Assembly: GCA_947462255.1 (NCBI GenBank)
Contig: CANHOA010000010.1
Location: 1 to 64,000, forward strand
From: Flavobacteriales bacterium
GTDB taxonomy: Bacteria > Bacteroidota > Bacteroidia > Flavobacteriales_D > Crocinitomicaceae
DNA: 64,000 nucleotides
Reading direction: 5' to 3'
Shown here: positions 57,106-64,000 of the stretch, one piece after another
How the letters are laid out: every line of letters begins with the position of its first letter
Numbering within the stretch: the first letter of the stretch is position 1
Translations under genes and position numbers: made by a program
The notes under the pieces: model-generated
Database searches by the model: none
The model's input: only the letters and a program-made list of their open reading frames with translations
Told to the model about the DNA's origin: nothing

Positions 57106-57846
57106 TTAACTTGTTTTCCAATGGGATAATAAAATACCACAAGCGATGGATGCGTTCAAGGATTCGCCATTACCAAGCTTCGGTATGGTAATAGGATTTT
57201 GTATGAGTTTGGATATTTCCTCGCTTATTCCACTGCCTTCATTACCAATGATTAGAATGGCGTCTTTTTTCATTTTAAGATTAATACAAGATGTGCCTTC
57301 AAGCATAGCACCATAAATAGGGAGTGTTTGTTGCATTAGAAAATCACTAAGGTTTCCGTATGCTATTTTTATTCTAAATAAACTACCCATCGTTGCCTGT
57401 ACTACTCTTGGATGATAACAATCGACTGTAGTTGCGCTACAATAAATTTGCTGAATGCCAAACCAGTCAGCTGTACGGATAATTGTTCCTAAATTTCCTG
57501 GATCTTGAATTGTATCGATAACAAGTGTGCTAATAGCGGGATTGAATGATATTTCCTCTGGTGGTGTTTTCTTTAAAATAACTAATATTCCTTGAGGTGA
57601 TTTTAGTAAAGATATTCGTTCGAATTCATTACCTGAAGCCAATAAAGCATTGTATTGGGTATGTTGAATTACGTTATCGACATGCTCGGAGGTACAAACA
57701 ATCAATAAAATTGAAGATCCTTTTTCCCTTAAACATTCGTGAAATATCTTTTCGCCTTCTGCAATGTAACATTCCTCAAAATCTCGAGATTTCTTGGTAT
57801 GCAAGGTGCGAATCCATTTTAACTTATTGATTGAAAGTTTTTCCAC
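57106..57846 (-). CDS. SpoU/TrmH family RNA 2'-O-methyltransferase
   Basis: A 246-residue SPOUT methyltransferase starting at GTG 57846. An N-terminal RNA-binding-like domain (FEECYIAEGEKIFHECL) precedes the knot domain with the three TrmH motifs: VIDTIQDPGNLGTIIRTADWFG, ILIIGNEGSGIS and ITIPKLGNGESLNASIACGILL. It uses SAM to methylate a ribose in rRNA or tRNA; the layout fits RlmB/TsnR-type 23S rRNA enzymes. The exact target cannot be told. It is divergent from tamL; the two coding starts are 32 bases apart. Confidence 0.93.
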   Translation of the reverse strand: MEKLSINKLKWIRTLHTKKSRDFEECYIAEGEKIFHECLREKGSSILLIVCTSEHVDNVIQHTQYNALLASGNEFERISLLKSPQGILVILKKTPPEEISFNPAISTLVIDTIQDPGNLGTIIRTADWFGIQQIYCSATTVDCYHPRVVQATMGSLFRIKIAYGNLSDFLMQQTLPIYGAMLEGTSCINLKMKKDAILIIGNEGSGISEEISKLIQNPITIPKLGNGESLNASIACGILLSHWKTS

Positions 57847-57860
57847 GTGAGCAATATTAT

Positions 57861-57868
57861 TATTTTTG
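57861..57868 (+). promoter_or_regulatory. -7 promoter box of tamL
   Basis: TATTTTTG matches TAnnTTTG exactly and ends ten bases before the ATG at 57879. It argues against the in-frame start at 57831, which would lie upstream of the promoter and inside the methyltransferase gene. Confidence 0.65.
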
Positions 57869-57878
57869 TAGTATAATT

Positions 57879-60641
57879 ATGAAGTTTCAAAATTACAGCA
57901 TTTTTCTGCTATTCATAGTAGTATTTTTAACGTCTTGCCATGTGACAAAAAATGTCCCTAAAGGAAATCTTTTGCTACGAAAAAATACTATTCTTATCGA
58001 AGGGGCTAAAGTAGCTATTTCTTCTGCTGAAATTAGCGAAATTATTCGTCAAAAACCAAATAGTAGGGTCATAGGAATCCCTTATAAATTAATCCTTTTC
58101 AATAGTATCGATTCAACTAAGGTGTCGCAGAAGCGAATGCGAATAAATGCAAAAATTGTTGATGGTAATAAAAGAATGGATATAAAATTGGATAAGATTA
58201 ATGCCAAGAGAATTGAAAAAGCGAGAAAGAAAGGTAAAAAAATGTATACCAAAAAAATAAAAGAGCACAAAGAAATTGAAAATTCAAGGCTATTTATTCG
58301 AGAATGGATTAAATACAAGCTTGCTGAAAAGCCAATTGTCTATGATAGTTTGTTATTAAAAAAATCAATGGACCAAATCGGATTTTATCTAAAAAGAAAA
58401 GGATTTTATTATGGGTCTATTTCTTCCAGTCAGGAAATAGTTCGTGATAATTTGATGAAAATCACATATAAAATTAATCCAGGGCCTTGTTATTTAATAG
58501 ATTCCGTTTATACAATTGGACCGAATTCTTCTGTGATTTCAGCCTATTCAATTAAATTCCTAAAAGCTCAAAAGCTCAAATTTAAAAGTGACCCATTGGT
58601 CGATAAACCTTTTGACTTGGACTACTTAGAAGATTATCGTGAGTCTATTGCAAAGTTTATGAGAGATGAAGCATATTATGGATTTACTGCCTCCAGTATA
58701 TCTTTGCTTGCTGATACGAATAAGTCGTCAATGAAGGTTGTTCTTGGTTTAGAATTTAAGAATCGCTTAATTCCTTTTTCTGCGAATTCTGATAGTTTAA
58801 TAGAAAAAAGATATGGTGATTATAGAATTAGTTCGGTGAATTTTCATTTATCAGATACAACGATGCTCAAACAAAAATTCTCAAAATACTTAGATGAAAA
58901 TGAGAATGTCTCAACTATTAACCCAATTGACAAACAATTTTTGGCAACTAAAAATTCATTTTTATATGCTGAACAACCATTCTCCTCAAAACAATTAAAA
59001 GAAAAGAAAATAAAGGATAAAGATTCTTTAAGTCCCATGCGAATGGCTACTATCTTTTACAATGGAAAAAAACCAAGTATTAATGTTAATTTGTTAGAAC
59101 TTCAAAATTATTTGGAGATGACAAATGTTTACAAAGAATATTATCTTGAACGATCATTTCAATGCCTAACGCAATTAGGTCTTTTTTCGACAATTAAACC
59201 GGTCGTTTTAGAAAAACCTAATAATACTTTAGAGGTTCATTATTTTTTGGTGCCATCGGAACGAAAAACATTTGCCTTTGAACCGAAGTTTACCTCTTCC
59301 TTTGGTTTATTAGGTGTTAATGCATCTTTAAACTATTCGGATAAAAATATTTTTGGTGGGGGAGAAAAAGTAACCTTTTCGTTTGGCTTTGGTTTCGAAT
59401 CGCAACCAATCGTGTTTGATGACGGGTCAAGAAAAGGACTTGCATTTAACACCTTTGAATTTGGTCCTAGTATTAAATTAGAAATTCCTGGATTATTTCC
59501 TACTAAAGTAACTGCGCTATCCAAAAGGCAAAAGCCCAAAACAATCCTGTCTTTAGCCTACAATTATGAAAAACGAAACATCTTTGAACGAAATTTATTT
59601 CAAATGAACTACACATGGAAGATGCTAGTTGATAAAACTCAAATTTTTGAAATTGGGCTTCCTTTAGCATCGGTCATTAAATATGTTGATATTAATAAAT
59701 CTCCCGAATTTGAAAGCCAAATAAATGCTCAAAATGATTTATTTTTAAGGAATTCATATAGCAGTCAATTTATTTGGGAAGACTTTAAACTTACTTTTAT
59801 TTACGACAATTCTAAAAAACAATTTCTTGACACCAAAAATAAATTGTTTAAGAATCGCTTTTTAGATGCTCACATTAATTTTACTTCTAGTTTTTCAGCT
59901 GCTGGTATCTTATTGTCAAAGTTTAATAAGTATCAGGATACTTTACCGAATGGTCAATATTCTTTTTTTAATGTCGGTTATGCTGAATTTATTCGTAATG
60001 ATAATACGTATATCCTAAACAAAGAATTCAATAAGAAAACATCTATAAATCTTAAACTTCAAGCGGGATTTGGAATTCCTTTTGGTAATTCAAAAACATC
60101 AATGCCCTATGATTATAGTTTTTTCGGTGGTGGCGCTAATGATAATAGGGGGTGGAAAGCAAGAACCTTAGGCCCAGGGTCTTATAAATATTATATTGAT
60201 TCAAGTAACGCATCTGCTCAAATTGGAGATATTAGGCTTGGTGGAACTATTGAGTACAGGTATTCGATCGGGTCTACATTGAAAGGGGCCATTTTTACTG
60301 ATTTTGGGAATATTTGGACCTATAAAGAAGATGCTGCAAGGGCAGGAGCCAAGTTTGAAAATAATTGGCTTGAACAGTTTGCCGTGACAGCCGGCTTAGG
60401 TTTTCGATTAGACCTTGATTTTTTCATTATCCGACTCGATCTTGGAATCCCGATTTACAATCCCGCGCTGCCTAAAAATGCAAGATGGATTAACCAAAGC
60501 CGTGAGCCTTTCTACCAAGAAGGGATAAGTTACTATGGTCTCCCAACGCTATCCGAAGAAATGAATAGGGAAAGAGCCTTAAGTAAATTGCCAAAACCTT
60601 TTGCTCCAGCTCTACAATTTGGTATAGGTTACCCTTTTTAA
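57879..60641 (+). CDS. tamL: Lipidated BamA/TamA-family outer-membrane protein (TamL-like)
   Basis: A 920-residue Omp85 protein starting at ATG 57879. It carries a lipoprotein signal peptide (FLLFIVVFLTSCH, Cys21), which separates TamL of Bacteroidota from ordinary TamA. N-terminal residues about 40-500 hold POTRA-like repeats, and the C-terminal 400 residues are a beta-barrel with the Omp85 signatures GGGANDNRGWKARTLGPG (the [V/I/R]RG-type loop) and a terminal LQFGIGYPF. In other Bacteroidota TamL pairs with a TamB-like protein for outer-membrane lipid or protein assembly; no TamB gene is in this window. The amidohydrolase gene follows after nine bases. Confidence 0.9.
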   Translation: MKFQNYSIFLLFIVVFLTSCHVTKNVPKGNLLLRKNTILIEGAKVAISSAEISEIIRQKPNSRVIGIPYKLILFNSIDSTKVSQKRMRINAKIVDGNKRMDIKLDKINAKRIEKARKKGKKMYTKKIKEHKEIENSRLFIREWIKYKLAEKPIVYDSLLLKKSMDQIGFYLKRKGFYYGSISSSQEIVRDNLMKITYKINPGPCYLIDSVYTIGPNSSVISAYSIKFLKAQKLKFKSDPLVDKPFDLDYLEDYRESIAKFMRDEAYYGFTASSISLLADTNKSSMKVVLGLEFKNRLIPFSANSDSLIEKRYGDYRISSVNFHLSDTTMLKQKFSKYLDENENVSTINPIDKQFLATKNSFLYAEQPFSSKQLKEKKIKDKDSLSPMRMATIFYNGKKPSINVNLLELQNYLEMTNVYKEYYLERSFQCLTQLGLFSTIKPVVLEKPNNTLEVHYFLVPSERKTFAFEPKFTSSFGLLGVNASLNYSDKNIFGGGEKVTFSFGFGFESQPIVFDDGSRKGLAFNTFEFGPSIKLEIPGLFPTKVTALSKRQKPKTILSLAYNYEKRNIFERNLFQMNYTWKMLVDKTQIFEIGLPLASVIKYVDINKSPEFESQINAQNDLFLRNSYSSQFIWEDFKLTFIYDNSKKQFLDTKNKLFKNRFLDAHINFTSSFSAAGILLSKFNKYQDTLPNGQYSFFNVGYAEFIRNDNTYILNKEFNKKTSINLKLQAGFGIPFGNSKTSMPYDYSFFGGGANDNRGWKARTLGPGSYKYYIDSSNASAQIGDIRLGGTIEYRYSIGSTLKGAIFTDFGNIWTYKEDAARAGAKFENNWLEQFAVTAGLGFRLDLDFFIIRLDLGIPIYNPALPKNARWINQSREPFYQEGISYYGLPTLSEEMNRERALSKLPKPFAPALQFGIGYPF

Positions 60642-60650
60642 TCATCTCAT

Positions 60651-62285
60651 ATGAAATACGTTCTCCTAGGATTTCTGTTTGTTTTAAGCCTTGGTTCTTG
60701 CATGAAAGGCATACACGTTGATTTGGTCGTTCATAATGCCCAAATACATTGTTTAGATGATCAAAATTCTATCAGCCAAGCAATGGCAATTAAAGATGGG
60801 ATAATTGTTGAAGTAGGTCCTGAAAGACAAATACTAAATAAATATTCTGCCGACGAGTTTGTTGATGCAGAAGGAAAAGAGATTTATCCCGGATTTACTG
60901 ATGCTCATGGACATATTTTATTGTACGTTAAGCAAAAACTATCCTTAGATTTATTGGAATGCAAATCACTCACTGAGCTCGTTACTAGAACTGAGAAATA
61001 TCAACAAAAAGGTCAGAAGAAATTTATTGTTGGGCGTGGCTGGGATCAATCATTATGGGGAGTGGATTCTATGCCTGATAACACACTATTAAACAAAGCG
61101 TTTCCTAATATTCCGGTGTGTTTATACCGTGTTGATGGCCATGCAGCCCTTGTAAATGATTGTTTGCTTAATTTGGCCGGCATTAGCCCTACAAAAGTCG
61201 ATGGAGGTGAAATACGCTCAAGAAATGGCAAGTGTACCGGCTTATTGTTGGACAAGGCAATGGATTTAGTGCAAGATAAAATTCCTCGTTTTTCCGATAA
61301 AGAAATAAAAGAAGCCATACTTGAAATTCAAGAGGAATTATTCCAGTATGGAATTACTGGGGTTCACGAAGCAGGTATTGATTTTGAAGACATTGCGATT
61401 TTTAAGTCGCTTATGGAAAGTAAAAAATTAAAACTAGCTATTTACGCAATGCTAATGCCGTCAGATAAAAACAAGCGATTTGCAAGTGATAATGGAGTGT
61501 ATCGTTATAAAAATTTAACTATTCGTAGTTTTAAAATGTTTGCCGATGGTGCGCTTGGATCTAAGGGGGCATTATTGAAAAATCCGTATAGCGATGACCA
61601 TCAGCATCTTGGACTGTTAACTACATCACTTTCTGAAATGCAAGTACTTTCGAAATTCTGCTCTAAGATTGGGTATCAATTAAATACGCATGCCATCGGT
61701 GATTCAGCGAATAAAATCATATTGAATCTTTATAAAAATGAATATTTGATTAATAAAGACCATCGTTGGAGAATTGAGCACGCTCAAGTTATAGATCGTA
61801 ATGACTTTCATTTCTTTTCAGATTTCGCTATTTTTCCATCCGTGCAACCTACACATGCTGTTTCAGATCAACGTTGGGCAGAATCACGATTAGGTAAAGA
61901 AAGAATTAAAGGCGCTTATGCCTATAAATCATTATTGGAAGCATTTGGAATGGTGGCTATTGGTACAGATTTCCCAATAGAATTAACGAATCCTTTTTTG
62001 ACAATATTTGCAGCGACACAACGAAAAAATATAGATAATCTGCCAAATGCTGGATTTCTTATCGAAGAACAGTTATCTCTGGAGCAAGTATTGAAAGGAA
62101 TGACAATCTGGGCTGCATTCGCTGCCTTTGAAGAAAATAATAAGGGAACAATTTCAAAAGGAAAAGAGGCCACGTTTTTCATCGTTAAACGTCCAATTAG
62201 GAACGAAACGACCTTTACACCAAACTTTGCTTACAGCACTTACATAAGTGGGAAAATGGTGTACAAAGAAGATGAACTGAACTAA
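60651..62285 (+). CDS. Amidohydrolase family lipoprotein (YtcJ-like)
   Basis: A 544-residue metal-dependent hydrolase with a lipoprotein signal peptide (MKYVLLGFLFVLSLGSC, Cys17). Metal-site motifs of the amidohydrolase superfamily are in place: FTDAHGHIL, a GRGWDQSLW segment typical of YtcJ proteins, FKMFADGALGSKGA with the metal-bridging area, NTHAIGDSAN, RIEHAQVI, and IGTDFPIE. The substrate is unknown. It sits downstream of tamL, probably in the same transcript, and meets the PorP gene tail to tail with one base between stop codons. Confidence 0.92.
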   Translation: MKYVLLGFLFVLSLGSCMKGIHVDLVVHNAQIHCLDDQNSISQAMAIKDGIIVEVGPERQILNKYSADEFVDAEGKEIYPGFTDAHGHILLYVKQKLSLDLLECKSLTELVTRTEKYQQKGQKKFIVGRGWDQSLWGVDSMPDNTLLNKAFPNIPVCLYRVDGHAALVNDCLLNLAGISPTKVDGGEIRSRNGKCTGLLLDKAMDLVQDKIPRFSDKEIKEAILEIQEELFQYGITGVHEAGIDFEDIAIFKSLMESKKLKLAIYAMLMPSDKNKRFASDNGVYRYKNLTIRSFKMFADGALGSKGALLKNPYSDDHQHLGLLTTSLSEMQVLSKFCSKIGYQLNTHAIGDSANKIILNLYKNEYLINKDHRWRIEHAQVIDRNDFHFFSDFAIFPSVQPTHAVSDQRWAESRLGKERIKGAYAYKSLLEAFGMVAIGTDFPIELTNPFLTIFAATQRKNIDNLPNAGFLIEEQLSLEQVLKGMTIWAAFAAFEENNKGTISKGKEATFFIVKRPIRNETTFTPNFAYSTYISGKMVYKEDELN

Positions 62286-62286
62286 A

Positions 62287-63258
62287 TTAAAAAGAAGGAC
62301 AGTTTATCTTTCGGAAGTCTTTCGGCTTCTTCTTGCATTTTAAGTTAAATCCTAAAGAAACTTCATGGGAACCACCGGATATACCGTTACCTAATTTCGA
62401 TACCGTAACATCATAGCTATAACCAACTTTGAAATTTTGTGTATTTATCCCAAAACAAAGGATGAAAGCATCACGATTTCTGTACCAAGCACCAACTGTG
62501 AAATTTTCATATTTTAAGTAAGTTCCTATACTGAGTTCTTGGAAACCATTCTGATACTGATAAATAATATTTGGCATTATTGCAGTCGAATTCGTTGAAG
62601 AATACTTGCCTTTGTTGCCAATTTTTATAGTCGCTCCTGCATGACCAGTAAAACGCATCGGTAATTTAGACTGTCCTAAAATCATCGATTCATCTGGTCT
62701 ATTAAGGTGATGAATCGCTAAGCCTGCATAAAAATATTGCGTGTAAGCTACCATTCCGGCTGAAACATCGAAAAACCCGCGTTTTCCATTTCCTCTTGGT
62801 ACATCTCCTGTTTGATAAATAAATCCTCTGCGTGGGTCAATCATATCTCCAAACGTTAGTTTACTCCAATCCAAATATTTTTGATAATAGGCTGCACGAG
62901 CTCCAAACATGATGGAAAGTTTTCTGTTAACTTTAAGGTTATACGAATAAATACCTCCTACCATAGTAGTCGAAATGGTTCCTCTTGCTTGTTGATCATG
63001 CGTAGCAATAAGACCTAGACCGCCAGAAATATTTTTCATGTAGGTATCATATGCCATGCTATATGTAACATAATTACCGGTCAGTTGTGGCCATTCATTT
63101 CTATAATTCATGGTTATTCTCGGACAGCCGGTAGAACCCGCTAATGCAGGGTTTAAATAGACTGGGTTAGAATAAAATTGAGTGAAAGTAGGGTCCTGCG
63201 CCATCACATGGCTACCTGCTAAAATACAAAGGAATAATAAGGCATTTTTAATTTTCAT
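62287..63258 (-). CDS. PorP/SprF family type IX secretion outer-membrane protein
   Basis: A 323-residue outer-membrane beta-barrel protein with signal peptide (MKIKNALLFLCILAGSHVMA) and the family opening QDPTFTQFYSNPVYLNPALAGS. Later segments (YSMAYDTYMKNISGGLGLIAT, GMVAYTQYFYAGLAIHHLNRP, NFKVGYSYDVTVSKLG) match PorP/SprF. PorP-like proteins are dedicated partners of the T9SS, often tied to type B cargo such as the adhesin in this window. It starts two bases after the stop of the next gene upstream, a second member of the family. Confidence 0.93.
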   Translation of the reverse strand: MKIKNALLFLCILAGSHVMAQDPTFTQFYSNPVYLNPALAGSTGCPRITMNYRNEWPQLTGNYVTYSMAYDTYMKNISGGLGLIATHDQQARGTISTTMVGGIYSYNLKVNRKLSIMFGARAAYYQKYLDWSKLTFGDMIDPRRGFIYQTGDVPRGNGKRGFFDVSAGMVAYTQYFYAGLAIHHLNRPDESMILGQSKLPMRFTGHAGATIKIGNKGKYSSTNSTAIMPNIIYQYQNGFQELSIGTYLKYENFTVGAWYRNRDAFILCFGINTQNFKVGYSYDVTVSKLGNGISGGSHEVSLGFNLKCKKKPKDFRKINCPSF

Positions 63259-63260
63259 AA

Positions 63261-64000
63261 CTACAAATATAAATAACGTCTGGTTTTTTTACTAATATTA
63301 GAATTAATTCTTATTGTTAACTGGTGAATAAAGGACTTGCTTTGAGTATAAGAACTTGATGCATAGGATGTTTGACACAATAAAGAAAAACGATCTTTAT
63401 GAAGTCCAATCATTCCGCTACTTGATCCATTTGTCTGATATGAACCACCTAAAAGGAACGATTTTAAGTGAATGCTAGCTCCAAGGTAGGTCGAAGATTG
63501 TGATCCGAATATGGTATGGAAAATATAGGGCGAAAAAGTGAAATTTCCATTTTTTGAATTAAAATCAGTTCCTCCAACTAAGGTCAATTCTCTATCTGCT
63601 CTACGAATCGATGTGTAATCATTTGAATAAAGATTGTCTTGGTGCTTTAATAGATTGTTAACTTGACCTCCAAAATAAATAGGACCTGCATTTATAATTA
63701 ATCCTGCGCCTAAATCACGATACCATAAGTTTTTTCCAATCGCTTGGTTTGGATCAATTGAAAAAGTCTCCAATTGGTTAGTTTCAACTTCTACGGTGGA
63801 ATTATTAATTACTTTAGAACTGTTCAAGACTTTTTTCCCAAAAGTATATTTCATAGATGGCTCGATTGTGAGGTAACGATTTATTGCCAGTTTTGGTGCA
63901 TAGATTAAATTTAAATTCCAATCTTGAATCATTCCATTTGAAAAACTACTGTAATTGGAAATAATTCCTAATCCTGCTTTAGCTTCTCGTAAGTAACCAT
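63261..64000 (-). CDS. PorP/SprF-like outer-membrane protein, 5' end outside window
   Basis: The frame is open to base 64000, so the start is not visible. The last 246 residues read in the style of PorP/SprF barrels: GYLREAKAGLGIISNYSSFSN at the left part, then ...LNLIYAPKLAINRYLTIEPSM and later YFGGQVNNLLKH and FSPYIFHTIFGSQSS, with alternating hydrophobic strands and an aromatic tail. It lies two bases upstream of the complete PorP/SprF gene, so the two are likely co-transcribed and act as a pair. Confidence 0.8.
   Translation of the reverse strand, partial: GYLREAKAGLGIISNYSSFSNGMIQDWNLNLIYAPKLAINRYLTIEPSMKYTFGKKVLNSSKVINNSTVEVETNQLETFSIDPNQAIGKNLWYRDLGAGLIINAGPIYFGGQVNNLLKHQDNLYSNDYTSIRRADRELTLVGGTDFNSKNGNFTFSPYIFHTIFGSQSSTYLGASIHLKSFLLGGSYQTNGSSSGMIGLHKDRFSLLCQTSYASSSYTQSKSFIHQLTIRINSNISKKTRRYLYL

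Overview
The window is AT-rich DNA from a member of the Bacteroidota, most likely Flavobacteriales and perhaps close to Crocinitomicaceae (Fluviicola-like). The evidence is several proteins with type IX secretion (T9SS) C-terminal sorting domains, two PorP/SprF-type outer-membrane proteins, a lipidated TamA-like protein (TamL), a GWxTD protein, a GH92 mannosidase, a long-form NusB, and repeated -7 promoter boxes of the Bacteroidota type TAnnTTTG. Taxonomy below the phylum is inference. I see no rRNA, tRNA, CRISPR array, insertion sequence or prophage. No gene-free gap exceeds about 300 bases. The largest is 35948-36231; the next are 1591-1831, 10661-10893 and 37297-37515.

Layout. 1-2.8 kb: secreted Asp-box (BNR) propeller proteins around a TM2/SHOCT membrane protein. 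2.9-10.1 kb: housekeeping genes, namely a lipid A acyltransferase-like gene, rarA, rpsA with a clear terminator, yqgE, and a divergent ppx-hisS pair. 10.1-16 kb: a CAP-domain protein, then a compact operon of a GEVED protein, three tandem kelch propellers (each with a T9SS tail) and a DUF4907 lipoprotein. 16-21.5 kb: a phosphoesterase and an ABC exporter, divergent from a Glu/Leu dehydrogenase-nusB-DUF1573-yajC operon. 21.5-33.8 kb: an M28 peptidase, ychF-fahA-spoT, the opposing fur-STAS-purA-ostA operon, a GT2 glycosyltransferase and ettA.

33.8-57 kb is the accessory, surface-directed part. It holds a T9SS subtilase, two sulfotransferases and the decayed remnant of a third copy, a secreted protein with the His/Cys motifs of clan CD (caspase/gingipain-like) peptidases, a DUF4846 lipoprotein, a polytopic GT-C/TPR protein of the TMTC type, a small Spy-like protein, and a four-gene overlapping operon (AAC(3)-type acyltransferase, NodB-like deacetylase, FemAB/GNAT protein, FabG-like SDR). 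Facing it is a minus-strand operon of GWxTD protein, GT2, GH92 mannosidase and a 942-residue T9SS type B adhesin with an IgGFc-binding-like N-terminus. 57-64 kb: a helicase, an rRNA/tRNA methyltransferase, tamL, an amidohydrolase lipoprotein and two adjacent PorP/SprF proteins, the last cut by the window end.

How they work together. The recurring theme is building, exporting and decorating the cell surface: T9SS cargo and its outer-membrane partners, outer-membrane assembly (TamL, OstA, lipid A acylation), and a set of glycan-modifying enzymes (sulfation, N-acylation/deacetylation, glycosyl transfer, mannose trimming). The most promising candidates for an undescribed system are the AAC(3)-NodB-FemAB-SDR operon together with the sulfotransferase/TMTC-like genes beside it, and the GEVED-kelch(x3)-DUF4907 operon.
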